Shown: in pieces, positions 9,301 through 18,335 of the stretch
Layout: each line of letters begins with the position of its first letter
How positions within the stretch are numbered: the first letter of the stretch is position 1
Origin: Alphaproteobacteria bacterium
GTDB taxonomy: Bacteria; Pseudomonadota; Alphaproteobacteria; Ferrovibrionales; Ferrovibrionaceae
Direction of reading: 5' to 3'
Assembly (NCBI GenBank): GCA_947473805.1
Contig: CANJGB010000005.1
Span: 1-64,000, forward strand
Length of the DNA: 64,000 nt
Translations under genes and position numbers: made by a program
Notes under the pieces: model-generated
The model's input: only the letters and a program-made list of their open reading frames with translations
The model's database searches: none
Told to the model about the DNA's origin: nothing

Positions 9301-9972
9301 ATGTTTCCTGAGCGGTTGACGGAGGGCTATCGCGCGTTCCTGAAGGGCCGGTTCACCGGCGAGCGTATGCGTTACGAAACGCTGGCCGAGGCGGGGCAGC
9401 AGCCGGAGATCATGGTGATCGGCTGTATCGATTCGCGTGTATCGCCTGAAATCGTGTTCGACGCCGCGCCGGGCGAATTGCTGGTCGCGCGCAACGTTGC
9501 CAACCTGGTGCCGGCCTACGCGCCGGATGGCCACCAGCACGGCACCAGCGCGGCGCTGGAATTCGCCGTGCAGGCATTGCGGGTGAAACACATCATCGTG
9601 CTGGGCCACGCCTTTTGCGGCGGCATCCGCGCCTTTGCCGACGACCGCGCGCCGCTGTCGCCGGGCGATTTCATCGGCCGCTGGATGGCGCAGATCGCCC
9701 CCGCTGCCGAAAGCCTGGGCCCGCCGGGCGACGTGAACGACGGAGCCTATCTGCGCCGTCTGGAATTCGCGTCGGTGGAGCTGAGCCTGCAGAACCTGAT
9801 GACGTTCCCGTGCATCCGCACGCAGGTTGAGCGCGGACGGCTGGAGCTGCATGGCGCCTATTTCGGCATTGCCAGCGGACGCCTGCTCATCCGCAATCCG
9901 GCCAGCGGGCAGTTCGAGCCCGCCGCCGGCGCCGGGGCGGCTGACCTGCGCGGCATTGCGGCACAGTCATAG
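9301..9972 (+). CDS. Beta-class carbonic anhydrase
   Basis: A 223-aa zinc enzyme interconverting CO2 and bicarbonate. The zinc ligands are visible: C42 and the D44/R46 dyad in CIDSR, then H103 and C106 in GHAFCGG. The family usually has HSxCGG, so the alanine after the histidine is a small variation. Length and layout are normal for bacterial beta-CAs and there is no signal peptide, so it acts in the cytosol. The 36-bp gap from acs suggests co-transcription. Confidence 0.95.
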   Translation: MFPERLTEGYRAFLKGRFTGERMRYETLAEAGQQPEIMVIGCIDSRVSPEIVFDAAPGELLVARNVANLVPAYAPDGHQHGTSAALEFAVQALRVKHIIVLGHAFCGGIRAFADDRAPLSPGDFIGRWMAQIAPAAESLGPPGDVNDGAYLRRLEFASVELSLQNLMTFPCIRTQVERGRLELHGAYFGIASGRLLIRNPASGQFEPAAGAGAADLRGIAAQS

Positions 9973-10037
9973 ATCGCGCCTTTTTGCAGCGCCTTGCAGA
10001 TGCTAGTGTCGATCATCGCCCATCGGGGGATCAGGCC

Positions 10038-10163
10038 ATGTCGATCAAGCGTGTGGTTGCGTTAGCAGTAGCGTTGCTCGGTTTGCTGGCAGCCATGCCG
10101 GTGACGAGCGTCGATGCCCAGGAATCCTGCAACCCCTGCGCCGGCCCCAAATCGCCGCCCTGA
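10038..10163 (+). CDS. Tiny secreted peptide with CNPC motif (41 aa)
   Basis: An ATG preceded by GGGGATCAGGCC opens 41 codons. The product has a clear signal peptide (MSIKRVVALAVALLGLLAAM, cleavage likely after VDA) and a mature part of only about 14 residues, QESCNPCAGPKSPP. The C-x-x-C pair suggests metal or disulfide chemistry in the periplasm, though no family is recognised with certainty. It sits between the carbonic anhydrase gene and the oppositely oriented thermonuclease gene. Being this short, it could be a chance frame, but the signal peptide is convincing. Confidence 0.55.
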   Translation: MSIKRVVALAVALLGLLAAMPVTSVDAQESCNPCAGPKSPP

Positions 10164-10170
10164 GGGCGCC

Positions 10171-10593
10171 TTACCCCGCGCACCAGCCTGCTTTCGCGCC
10201 CCCGCCATAGGGGTGGGCCAGGCCGGCGCCGAGCAGCGTATCGGTGATATCCTTGCCGTCGGCCGCAATGACTCGCGCGGTGACCCGGCCGCCATACTTG
10301 TCGCGGCCGATGTCGCGCAGTTGCACCGCGCCGGCCAGACGCTCGGCCACGAAGGTCCGGGCCTGGATGGCCAGGTCGCGCTCGCGAGCGCATTTGCCAT
10401 GCAGTTCGGGCGTATCGGCGCCAAGGATGCGGACGAGCGTGCGCAGGGACTGTCCCAGCCAGATCTGCGCCTCCACCTCGACGGTGTCGCCGTCGATCAC
10501 CCGCAGCACCTCGGCCGGCACCGGGCCGGTCAATCGGTCCGTCGCGTGCGCCAGGCCGGGCACAAGCAGGAGGACAAGCCAGAGCCGGATCAT
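10171..10593 (-). CDS. Thermonuclease (SNase)-family secreted protein
   Basis: A 140-aa protein with a 17-residue signal peptide (ending GLAHA) and one staphylococcal-nuclease OB fold. The calcium-binding strand VLRVIDGDTVEVE and the ADTPEL segment, where the family usually has GIDAPE, are present; arginines in RTLVRILG and in RDKYGGRVTARV fit the catalytic positions. It would cleave DNA or RNA outside the cytoplasm. Length is typical of the short proteobacterial YncB-like nucleases. It ends 8 bp from the CNPC peptide gene on the other strand. Confidence 0.9.
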   Translation of the reverse strand: MIRLWLVLLLVPGLAHATDRLTGPVPAEVLRVIDGDTVEVEAQIWLGQSLRTLVRILGADTPELHGKCARERDLAIQARTFVAERLAGAVQLRDIGRDKYGGRVTARVIAADGKDITDTLLGAGLAHPYGGGAKAGWCAG

Positions 10594-10646
10594 CGCCTCA
10601 TTATAGGAATATCAGGATATTTTACTAGATATTACGGGTTGTTTTC

Positions 10647-12542
10647 TTATGAATAATAATCGCGAGGCTTTGCCGGGTTGAAGCTGGTGGAAAGCTTCTT
10701 CAGCAGCGCCTCGCGCCGGGTGCGGCGCTGGATGGCGGCGTCGCGGGTGGCGGCGCGGCGCGCGCGGGTCGAGCGGACGAGCGTCGCCCCGTCCTCGGTG
10801 CGGATCAGGACCAGCTGACGCTGGTGAAACGCCTCGAGCCCCGGCCGGTGGGCGACGCTGAGCACGCTGATGTTCGGGTGCGAATCCGTCAGCGCGTGCA
10901 TGACTTTTTCCTGGTTCTCGTCGTCGAGCGCCGAGGTCGCCTCGTCGAGGAACACCCAGTCGGGCTTGTGCACGAGTACGCGGGCGTAGGCGAGACGCTG
11001 CTGCTCGCCGCCGGACAGCACATGGTCCCACTGCGCATCCTCGTCGAGACGTTCGCCGAGCTTTTCCAGGCCAACATCGGTCAGGGCCTTCAACAGTTCC
11101 TCGTCGCGCAGGCTGTCGGGCGCCTTTGGATAGAGCAGCGCGTTGCGCAGGGTGCCGACCGGCAGATAGGGCCGCTGCGGCATGAACATGAAGTTATGCG
11201 CCATCGGCACGCCGATGCGGCCACGGCCCCACGGCCAGAGGCCGGCAATCGCGCGGAACAGCATGCTTTTGCCCGAACCCGATTCGCCGGTGATCAGCAC
11301 GCGCTCGCCCGGCTTGATTTCTGCGGTCGCGTCGTTGACCAGAACGGTGCCGTCGGGATGCGCGATGTGCAGCGCGTCGAACACCAGGCCACCCTCGCCG
11401 CTTGGCTGCAGCACGATGCTGTACTCGTCGATCTGGGACAGGTCCTCGTCCAGCTCATCGAGCGCGTCATGCAGATCGAGCACGCGCTCGACGGAGGCGA
11501 ACCATTCGGCGAAGCGCGCGAAATTGTCGACGAACCAGGACAGAGCCGACTGCACCTGCACGAACGCCTGCGCCGTCTGCATCAGGCCGCCCAGCGTGAT
11601 CGCGCCGGCGAAGTAGCGCGGCGCGGCAACGATGATCGGAAACACGCCGGCCAGGGTTGCATAGGCGGTGGTGAGCATGATCAGGCGGCGCTGGCCGTGG
11701 GTCTGCTTGTCCCATGCGCCATGGATGCCAGTGAAGGCGGCAAGCAGGCGACGGCGCTCATCGGCCTCGCCGCGCAGCAGGGCGATGCCCTCGGCATTCT
11801 CGCGCACGCGCACCAGGCCAAAACGGAAATCGGCCTCGCGCGACTGGCGCTCATCGGTTGCGGCAACCAGCGGCCGGCCGAGGAAGAAGGTCAGGACCGA
11901 ACCGAATGCCGCGTAGGCGATCGCAACCCACACCATGTAGCCGGGAATCTCGATCCCGACGCCATTGACGGTGACGTTGATGACACCCGACAACGCCCAC
12001 AGGATGCTGATGAAACTGACCAGCAGCAGGATGCAGTGCAGAATCGAGTGCGCGAACTCGACCGCCCATTCGGTGGCGATGCGCACGTCCTCGGCGATGC
12101 GACCATCGGCATTGTCATGGCTGCCGGGCATGAACTGCAACTGGTAGTGGCGGCCGGCCTCAAGCCAGCGGGCAACCGTCTGCTCGGACAGCCAAGACCG
12201 CCAGTCGAGCTGCAGCTTGCGCTTGATGTGCAGGTGCGCGGCGCTGCTGGCGACCGACACCACGACGATGATCACAAAGGTCCAGAGTTCGACGTAGAAG
12301 CCGGTCCAGTCACGCTGTTCCAGCGTATTGAAGAAGTCGCGGTTCCAGAAATTGATCCAGATCTGCACGCAGATGGTGGCGAGGCCGAGGAGCACGAGCG
12401 CGCCCGTCATGGTCCAGGCACGCACGCGCCGTTCGGATTTCCAGTAGCCGCCGGCCACTGCCCAGAAGCGCCGCATGACATGACGCACACGCACCGGAGG
12501 CTCGCCCGCCGTCGCGCCGGGGAAGTTGTTGGGATCGGCCAA
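10647..12542 (-). CDS. SbmA/BacA-like ABC transporter, fused permease-ATPase
   Basis: A 631-aa half-transporter. The N-terminal ~330 residues carry about six hydrophobic helices of the SbmA/BacA type, with PRYFAGAITLGGLMQTAQAF as in YddA and Rv1819c. The C-terminal ATPase has Walker A GESGSGKS, signature LSGGEQQR and Walker B DWVFLDEATSALD. Members import peptides or move cobalamin or very-long-chain fatty acids. The TTG at 12542 is taken as the start because GGAG lies 9 bases upstream; the first ATG would cut into the conserved N-terminus. It is divergent from the HerA-like gene. Substrate is not predictable. Confidence 0.9.
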   Translation of the reverse strand: MADPNNFPGATAGEPPVRVRHVMRRFWAVAGGYWKSERRVRAWTMTGALVLLGLATICVQIWINFWNRDFFNTLEQRDWTGFYVELWTFVIIVVVSVASSAAHLHIKRKLQLDWRSWLSEQTVARWLEAGRHYQLQFMPGSHDNADGRIAEDVRIATEWAVEFAHSILHCILLLVSFISILWALSGVINVTVNGVGIEIPGYMVWVAIAYAAFGSVLTFFLGRPLVAATDERQSREADFRFGLVRVRENAEGIALLRGEADERRRLLAAFTGIHGAWDKQTHGQRRLIMLTTAYATLAGVFPIIVAAPRYFAGAITLGGLMQTAQAFVQVQSALSWFVDNFARFAEWFASVERVLDLHDALDELDEDLSQIDEYSIVLQPSGEGGLVFDALHIAHPDGTVLVNDATAEIKPGERVLITGESGSGKSMLFRAIAGLWPWGRGRIGVPMAHNFMFMPQRPYLPVGTLRNALLYPKAPDSLRDEELLKALTDVGLEKLGERLDEDAQWDHVLSGGEQQRLAYARVLVHKPDWVFLDEATSALDDENQEKVMHALTDSHPNISVLSVAHRPGLEAFHQRQLVLIRTEDGATLVRSTRARRAATRDAAIQRRTRREALLKKLSTSFNPAKPRDYYS

Positions 12543-12642
12543 AACCGGTTACTCCTGCCACTGATGTGACGTAAACGTGCGATGGTTGTTTTAGGTCCTG
12601 AGGCCGATGTCGCGGTCTATAGTCGCGGAACGGAGAGCATTT

Positions 12643-14172
12643 ATGGCTGACGATCTGGGGATTTTGCTGGGCGGCCGGGCGGATGGCGGCGGACCGGTGC
12701 ACCTGCTGCCGCGGTTTGCCAACCGGCACGGGCTGATTGCCGGCGCGACCGGAACGGGCAAGACCGTCAGCGTCCAGATCCTGGCCGAAGGCCTGGCGGC
12801 GCGCGGCGTACCGGTTTTCCTGGCCGACGTGAAGGGCGACCTGGCGGGCCTGGCGTTCTCCGGCAGCGACAAGCCGCATTTCGCGGCGCGGGCAAAGCAG
12901 ATCGGTCTCGACTGGGGCGGCAAGGCAGAGCCGTTCCGCGCCATGCCCGCGTTGTTGTGGGACCTGTTCGGCAGCCAGGGCCACCGCGCACGGGCGACGG
13001 TATCGGACCTGGGGCCGCAATTGCTGGCCCGCCTGCTGGACCTGAACGACACCCAGACCGGTGTCCTGAACCTGGCCTTCAAGGTGGCCGACGAAGACGG
13101 CCTGCTGCTGCTCGACCTCAAGGACCTGCGCGCACTGCTGACCCATGTCGCGGATGAAGCACCGCGCCTGACCAAGACGCACGGCACGGTGAGCACGACC
13201 TCGATCGGTGCAATCCAGCGCGCGCTGCTGGTGCTGGAACAGCAGGGCGGCGTGTCATTCTTCGGCGAGCCGGTACTGGACCTGTTCGACCTGATGCGCA
13301 GCGGGCCGGGCGGCGGCTATGTCTCGCTGCTGGCAGCGGACCAGCTGATGCAGCGGCCGCGCCTGTACGCGACCTTCCTGCTGTGGCTGCTCAGCGAGCT
13401 GTACGAGAACCTGCCGGAAGCTGGCGACCTGCCGCAGCCCAAGCTGGTCCTGGTATTCGACGAGGCGCACCTGCTGTTCGACGAGGCGCCGAAGGCGCTG
13501 GTCGACAAGGTGGAACAGGTCGTGCGGTTGATCCGCTCGAAGGGCGTCGGCGTGTGGTTCGTGACGCAGAACCCGCTCGATATCCCCGACAGCGTGCTGG
13601 GCCAGCTGGGCAACCGTATCCAGCACGCGCTGCGCGCCTTCACGCCGCGCGACCAGAAGGCGGTCAAGGCCGCGGCCGACACGTTCCGCCCCAACCCGAA
13701 ACTGAAGACGGCGCAGGTCATCACCGAACTTGGCATCGGCGAGGCGCTGGTTTCGGTGCTGGACGAGAGTGGCGCGCCCTGCCCGGTCGAGCGCGTGCTG
13801 ATCCGCCCGCCGGTGTCGCGCGTCGGCGCGGCCAGCGCGGCGGAGCGCGCGGCGCTGATCGCCGCCAGTCCGCTGGCCGGGAAATACGACCGCGACGTGG
13901 ACCGTGAATCCGCGTTCGAGAAATTGCGCGACCGTGCGGCACCCGAGGAAGCGGCGCCGAAAACTTCGGTGCCGCGTGCCGGCCGACCGTGGGGGGCGCC
14001 GCCCGCCGAAGCGCCGCCGCCGCGCGCCACCGGGCGTGTGCCGAAGACACTGACCCAGACGACGACCGAGCGCGTGGTCACCAACATGGCCAGTTCGGCG
14101 GCGCGCACTATCGGCACCCAGATCGGCCGCGCGGTGCTGCGCGGCATCATGGGGTCGATCCTGAAGCGCTAG
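12643..14172 (+). CDS. HerA-like ATPase, DUF853 family (YjgR-like)
   Basis: A 509-aa RecA-fold ATPase. Walker A GATGTGKT is at residues 34-41, Walker B LVLVFDEAHLLF in the middle, and RSKGVGVWFVTQNPLDIPDSVLGQLGNRIQHALRAFTPRD is the sensor/arginine region typical of DUF853. The family is related to HerA/FtsK pumps, but its role is not established. The ATG at 12643 with GGAGAGC upstream is preferred over a start 36 bp earlier. The last four bases, CTAG, also form the stop of the convergent SDHAF4 gene. Confidence 0.93.
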   Translation: MADDLGILLGGRADGGGPVHLLPRFANRHGLIAGATGTGKTVSVQILAEGLAARGVPVFLADVKGDLAGLAFSGSDKPHFAARAKQIGLDWGGKAEPFRAMPALLWDLFGSQGHRARATVSDLGPQLLARLLDLNDTQTGVLNLAFKVADEDGLLLLDLKDLRALLTHVADEAPRLTKTHGTVSTTSIGAIQRALLVLEQQGGVSFFGEPVLDLFDLMRSGPGGGYVSLLAADQLMQRPRLYATFLLWLLSELYENLPEAGDLPQPKLVLVFDEAHLLFDEAPKALVDKVEQVVRLIRSKGVGVWFVTQNPLDIPDSVLGQLGNRIQHALRAFTPRDQKAVKAAADTFRPNPKLKTAQVITELGIGEALVSVLDESGAPCPVERVLIRPPVSRVGAASAAERAALIAASPLAGKYDRDVDRESAFEKLRDRAAPEEAAPKTSVPRAGRPWGAPPAEAPPPRATGRVPKTLTQTTTERVVTNMASSAARTIGTQIGRAVLRGIMGSILKR

Positions 14173-14360
14173 AAGTCGCTGACGATGCCCTTGCGCTCCC
14201 AGTCGCCGTAGCGCGTGGGTTCCAGACCCTTGGGGCCGCCTTCCTCGCCGGGCGCCTGTTCCTGCACGATGGCGGCCTGCTTGCGGCGCAGCTTGCCGGT
14301 CGCGGGATCGGTTTCCCACTGGGCGGGGTCGAAAGACGGGTCGGTTTGTGGCGGCTTCAT
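14169..14360 (-). CDS. Succinate dehydrogenase assembly factor 4 family protein (DUF1674)
   Basis: A 63-aa protein ending GPKGLEPTRYGDWERKGIVSDF, the highly conserved signature of DUF1674/SDHAF4. In mitochondria and alphaproteobacteria this factor binds flavinylated SdhA and protects it before complex II assembly. The ATG at 14360 gives the usual short disordered N-terminus; longer in-frame starts lack support. Its TAG stop shares the palindrome CTAG with the HerA-like gene on the opposite strand. It is divergent from htpX. No sdh genes are nearby. Confidence 0.9.
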   Translation of the reverse strand: MKPPQTDPSFDPAQWETDPATGKLRRKQAAIVQEQAPGEEGGPKGLEPTRYGDWERKGIVSDF

Positions 14361-14440
14361 GGCACTTCGCTTGAAGAGGGTCGGACCGTCCATACATATA
14401 GCACGCGCCGGATGGTCCGGCTGAAGGATGCAAGATTCCG

Positions 14441-15319
14441 ATGAACGCCCTGTTCCGCACCGGCATGCTGTTCGCGGCGCTGACCGCATTGTTCATGGGC
14501 ATGGGTTTCCTGCTGGGCGGCCAGGGCGGCATGCTGATCGCGCTGCTGATTGCCGCGGCGATGAACCTGTTCGCCTACTGGAACGCCGACAAGATGGTGC
14601 TGCGCATGTACGGCGCGCGCGAGGTCGGCCCCAATGAAGCGCCTGACTTCTATCGCCTGGTGCAGCAGCTGGCCGGCAATGCCGGCCTGCCGATGCCGCG
14701 CGTGTTCGTCATCGACAACGAGCAGCCGAATGCCTTTGCCACCGGGCGCAACCCGCAGAACGCCGCCGTCGCCGCGACGACCGGCCTGCTGCAGCGCCTG
14801 AGCCAGGAGGAAATCGCGGGCGTCATGGCGCACGAACTGGCGCATGTGAAGAACCGCGACACGCTGACCATGACGATCACCGCGACGATTGCCGGCGCGA
14901 TCTCGATGCTGGCCAATTTCGCGTTCTTCTTTGGCGGCAACAGCGACAACCGCAACAACCCGCTGGGCTTTGTCGGCGTAATCGCCGTCGCGATCCTGGC
15001 GCCAATCGGCGCGATGCTGGTGCAGATGGCAATCAGCCGCGCCCGCGAGTACGAGGCTGACCGCATCGGCGCGCAGATTTCCGGCCGCCCGCTGTGGCTG
15101 GCCGACGCGCTGGGCAAGCTGGAGCAGGCGGCGCACGCCATCCCGAATCCGGAGGCCGAGCGCAACCCGGCGACCGCGCACCTGTTCATCGTCAATCCGC
15201 TGTCGGGCGCCGGCATGGACAACCTGTTCTCGACCCACCCCAGCATGGCGAACCGCATCGCCCGGCTGCACGCCATGGCCGGCCGGGGCGCGGCGCCCCG
15301 CCGGGGCCCGTGGGGGTAA
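14441..15319 (+). CDS. htpX: Membrane zinc metalloprotease HtpX
   Basis: A 292-aa M48 protease of the inner membrane that degrades misfolded membrane proteins together with FtsH. Two N-terminal transmembrane helices (residues ~7-25 and 28-47) are followed by the zinc motif HELAH at 131-135, two more hydrophobic segments, and [13 protein letters not shown], which supplies the third zinc ligand (Glu). The C-terminus [18 protein letters not shown] is the standard M48B ending. Length is normal. Confidence 0.95.
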   Translation: MNALFRTGMLFAALTALFMGMGFLLGGQGGMLIALLIAAAMNLFAYWNADKMVLRMYGAREVGPNEAPDFYRLVQQLAGNAGLPMPRVFVIDNEQPNAFATGRNPQNAAVAATTGLLQRLSQEEIAGVMAHELAHVKNRDTLTMTITATIAGAISMLANFAFFFGGNSDNRNNPLGFVGVIAVAILAPIGAMLVQMAISRAREYEADRIGAQISGRPLWLADALGKLEQAAHAIPNPEAERNPATAHLFIVNPLSGAGMDNLFSTHPSMANRIARLHAMAGRGAAPRRGPWG

Positions 15320-15386
15320 TCGTCCCGTTCCGCCATGATGCACGGGGCATGCTATAGGTGCGCACCCGATCTTCACGGATGACGCC

Positions 15387-15647
15387 ATGACCCCGCGCTT
15401 TGTCGCCCTTGCCGCCCTCGCCTTCCTGCTCGCCGCCTGCGGCCCGCCCAGCACGGCGGACGCGCTGAAAAAGGCCGAGGGGGTCAAGACCCGCACCGAG
15501 CTTGAGAGCAGGTTGGGCAAGCCGACCGAGATCGCCAAGCTGGGGCCGATCGAAAACTGGACCTACAAGACATCGGACGGCAGTGTCAGCTTCGTCATCA
15601 CCGGTGACACGGTGCAGATGTCGAGCGGCGGCACGAATTCCAAGTAG
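15387..15647 (+). CDS. Small putative lipoprotein
   Basis: An 86-aa protein whose signal peptide ends in a lipobox, LLAACGPP, so Cys20 should be lipidated. The mature part, about 65 residues, includes LESRLGKPTEIAKLGPIENWTYK and a beta-rich end SVSFVITGDTVQM, in outline like SmpA/OmlA (BamE)-type folds with a 'G-x-P' turn, but too short to assign. It starts 67 bp after htpX, and the methyltransferase gene begins 4 bp after its stop, so the latter pair is probably co-transcribed. Confidence 0.8.
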   Translation: MTPRFVALAALAFLLAACGPPSTADALKKAEGVKTRTELESRLGKPTEIAKLGPIENWTYKTSDGSVSFVITGDTVQMSSGGTNSK

Positions 15648-15651
15648 CGTC

Positions 15652-16929
15652 ATGAGCACGACCGGCGAACCCAGCCGCGCGGCCGCGCTGGCCCTGCTGC
15701 GCGCGGTGTTCGACCAGCGCCAGGCGCTGGACGACGCGTTCGACCGTGCGGTCGATCCGTTCGGCCTGGCGCCGCGCGACCGCGGCCTGGCGCGCGCCCT
15801 GGCCGCGACGGTACTGCGGCGGCTGGGCCAGATCGATGCCGTCATCGACATCCTGCTGGAACGCCCGCTGACCAAGGCGGCTATGCCGGCGCGCGACCTG
15901 CTGCGTCTCGGCGCGGCGCAGCTGCTGTTCATGGGTACGCCGGCGCATGCCGCGGTCTCGACCACGGTGGCGCTGGCGACCGGCGCCGCCGTGCACTACC
16001 GCAGCCTGGTCAATGCCGTGCTGCGCCGCATGGCGCGCGAAGGTGCGGGCATTATCGAGGAACAGGACGCCGCGCTGCTGAATACGCCGGACTGGCTGTT
16101 CCGCTCGTGGAGCACGGCCTATGGCGAGGCGAATGCGCGCGCCATTGCCGAGGCGCACCTGCACGAGGCGCCGCTGGACTTCAGCGTAAAGGATGACCCG
16201 GCCGGATGGGCCGAGAAGCTGACCGGCACGCTGCTGCCCAACGGATCGGTGCGCCGGCCAGCCGGCGGCGCGGTGGAAGAGCTGCCCGGCTATGACGAGG
16301 GCGCGTGGTGGGTGCAGGACGCCGCCGCGACCTTGCCGGCCCGCCTCTTGGGCGACGTACGGGGCAAGCGGGTGTTCGACCTGTGCGCCGCACCTGGCGG
16401 CAAGACGGCGCAACTGGCGGCAGCCGGCGCGCATGTCGTGGCACTCGACCGATCTGCCGCGCGCCTGCAGCGGGTTGCCGAGAACCTGCAGCGGCTGAAG
16501 CTTGAGGCGGAACTGGTCGCGGGCGATGCAACCAAATGGCAGCCCGATGAACTGGCCGATGCGATCCTGCTGGACGCGCCGTGCAGCGCGACCGGCACCA
16601 TTCGCCGCCATCCGGACATCCCGCACCTGAAGAAGGCGAACGATGTGGCCAAGCTGGCCATCGTGCAGCGCAAGATGCTGGATCATGCAGCGAACCTGCT
16701 GAAACCCGGCGGCTTGTTGGTCTATTGCACCTGTTCGCTGCAGCCCGAAGAGGGCGAGGCCCTGCTGTCCGGCGTGCCGCTGCAACCCGCGCCGCTCCGC
16801 GCCGATGAAGCCGGCATGCCGCCCGAGGCGATCAACCGGCACGGCTTCCTGCGCGCATTGCCGTCGTTCTGGCCCGAGCAGGGCGGCATGGATGGGTTCT
16901 TCGCCGCGCGCTGGACCAAGCCGGCGTAA
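15652..16929 (+). CDS. RsmB/NOP family 16S rRNA m5C methyltransferase
   Basis: A 425-aa protein with an N-terminal NusB-like helical domain (RAAALALLRAVFDQRQALDDAF) and a C-terminal Rossmann methyltransferase. The SAM loop is DLCAAPGGKTAQLAA, motif IV with the release cysteine is LLDAPCSATGTIRRHPD, and motif VI with the nucleophilic cysteine is LVYCTCSLQPEEGE. These match RsmB, which methylates C967 in 16S rRNA. The frame runs farther upstream through the lipoprotein gene, but ATG 15652 gives the normal N-terminus. The short C-terminus GGMDGFFAARW is standard. Confidence 0.93.
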   Translation: MSTTGEPSRAAALALLRAVFDQRQALDDAFDRAVDPFGLAPRDRGLARALAATVLRRLGQIDAVIDILLERPLTKAAMPARDLLRLGAAQLLFMGTPAHAAVSTTVALATGAAVHYRSLVNAVLRRMAREGAGIIEEQDAALLNTPDWLFRSWSTAYGEANARAIAEAHLHEAPLDFSVKDDPAGWAEKLTGTLLPNGSVRRPAGGAVEELPGYDEGAWWVQDAAATLPARLLGDVRGKRVFDLCAAPGGKTAQLAAAGAHVVALDRSAARLQRVAENLQRLKLEAELVAGDATKWQPDELADAILLDAPCSATGTIRRHPDIPHLKKANDVAKLAIVQRKMLDHAANLLKPGGLLVYCTCSLQPEEGEALLSGVPLQPAPLRADEAGMPPEAINRHGFLRALPSFWPEQGGMDGFFAARWTKPA

Positions 16930-16936
16930 GACCGGT

Positions 16937-17458
16937 TCAGGATCTCGGCGTGCCGAGGCGGAAGCTGAAGCCGATGAGCAGCTTGTCCACGTTCACGCTG
17001 TCACCGGCCAGCGGCAGGAACAGGCTTTCATAGCTGATGTGATCCTTGTGCCGCCAGTAGTGCATGGTCGAACGCGCGATCATCGGCCGCGCCCAGCCCA
17101 GCGCCACTTGGTAGAGCAGCACCGCCTCGTTCGAGACCACCGGCTTGAACAACGTACTGAGCAGCTTGCCGGTGCCGTCGAAACCGAACGCCTCCACCAC
17201 ACCGGTACCGACGAGACGGACGCGGAAGTCGGCACCGCCCTCGACGACGTCGAAGATCAGCAGGTCGGGCAGCAGATGGCGGATCTCGAGTGGGTCGAGA
17301 TCGGTGCGCGCCGGCAGGCGGGTCTCTCCCCCCTTGGACGTCGAGTACTCCAAAAGTTGCTGCAGCGAGGGTGCTTCAGGTACGGCGTCGAAGCTGAGGT
17401 CGCGATTGGTGAGGCCCTCGGCGAGGGCGTTCGCCTGTTCTAGATCCAGTTTGGTCAC
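16937..17458 (-). CDS. PAS domain protein (PAS_5 family)
   Basis: A 173-aa protein carrying one PAS_5-type domain, recognised from LPARTDLDPLEIRHLLPDLLIFDVVEGGADFRVRLVGTGV. PAS_5 proteins are abundant stand-alone proteins of Rhodospirillales and Rhizobiales with unknown ligands. The GTG at 17458, 8 bp after the amidase stop, is chosen; an ATG at 17512 would overlap the amidase by 47 bp and add a low-complexity tail. The start is uncertain. It lies downstream of the amidase gene and may be co-transcribed with it. Confidence 0.83.
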   Translation of the reverse strand: MTKLDLEQANALAEGLTNRDLSFDAVPEAPSLQQLLEYSTSKGGETRLPARTDLDPLEIRHLLPDLLIFDVVEGGADFRVRLVGTGVVEAFGFDGTGKLLSTLFKPVVSNEAVLLYQVALGWARPMIARSTMHYWRHKDHISYESLFLPLAGDSVNVDKLLIGFSFRLGTPRS

Positions 17459-17465
17459 GCGCGGA

Positions 17466-18248
17466 TCAGGCGCGCTGGAATTCGAGCGCGATGGCGGCGA
17501 GCTCGTCGGCAAGGCTCTTGGCGATCACGGCGCGGGACCTCGGCTCGGCGAGCAGCGCCTCGTCCTTCGGATTGGTCAGGAAGCCGGTTTCGACCAGCAC
17601 GGACGGCACCATGGTCGAACGCAGCACGGCGAAGTTCGCCGAGCGCATCGGGTTTTCCAGCAGCATGACCTTGCCGCGCACGCCCGACACGATGCGCTGT
17701 TTCGCCGTCAGCGACGCGCCGTGGCTGTGCCGCTTGGCGAGGTCGAGCAGGATGGCGGCGGTCATCTTGTCGGTGCCGCGCAGGTCGACGCCATACAGGC
17801 TGTCGACCGCGTTCTCGCGCTGGGCCAGCGCGCCGGCGAACGAGTCCGATGCCCGTTCCGAACGGGTATAGGCGGAGAGGCCACGGGCGGCCAGCGTCGG
17901 CGCCGCATCGGCGTGGATCGAGACGAACAGGTCGGCATCGGCCTCATGCGCGATCTCGACCCGGCGTGGCAGGGACAGGAACTCATCCTCGCTGCGGGTC
18001 AGCACCACCTTGATGCTGCGGGTGCCGGACAGCTGCTGTTTGATCGAGCGGCAGATGGCGAGGACGACGTCTTTTTCGTAGGTGCCGCTGCCGCCAATGG
18101 CGCCGGGATCGTGGCCGCCATGGCCGGGATCAAGAACGAGGACCGCAGGATCGGCGCGCCGTTTCGCGGTCTGGGCCCGGGCCGGGCGGCCGATCAGGGC
18201 CGCGCCGCCGGCACCCAGCAACAAAGAAAGCACGAAGCGGCGATCCAT
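17466..18248 (-). CDS. N-acetylmuramoyl-L-alanine amidase (Amidase_3, AmiC-like)
   Basis: A 260-aa exported zinc amidase that cuts the amide between MurNAc and the stem peptide. The N-terminus MDRRFVLSLLLGAGGAALIG is a signal peptide with a twin arginine, so Tat export is possible (AmiA and AmiC use Tat). Zinc ligands: DPGHGGHDPG, the Glu in TYEKD, His in FVSIHADAAPT; the catalytic Glu is in VLVETGFLTNPKDE. No AMIN targeting domain precedes the catalytic domain, so it is shorter than E. coli AmiC. The ATG at 18248 is preferred over an upstream TTG. Confidence 0.93.
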   Translation of the reverse strand: MDRRFVLSLLLGAGGAALIGRPARAQTAKRRADPAVLVLDPGHGGHDPGAIGGSGTYEKDVVLAICRSIKQQLSGTRSIKVVLTRSEDEFLSLPRRVEIAHEADADLFVSIHADAAPTLAARGLSAYTRSERASDSFAGALAQRENAVDSLYGVDLRGTDKMTAAILLDLAKRHSHGASLTAKQRIVSGVRGKVMLLENPMRSANFAVLRSTMVPSVLVETGFLTNPKDEALLAEPRSRAVIAKSLADELAAIALEFQRA

Positions 18249-18335
18249 GACGCCCGGATTCTCCAATATGAATCGAGCGCTTAGGCGCCAGCGCTCACGA
18301 ATCGGATGAAAAGGTGACGGCCCGGAGGCCGGCGG

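Noticed and set aside
10824-12569. 581-aa plus-strand frame opposite the ABC exporter
   Set aside because: The minus strand encodes Walker A, signature and Walker B motifs in order; the plus frame is low-complexity and His/Gln-rich.
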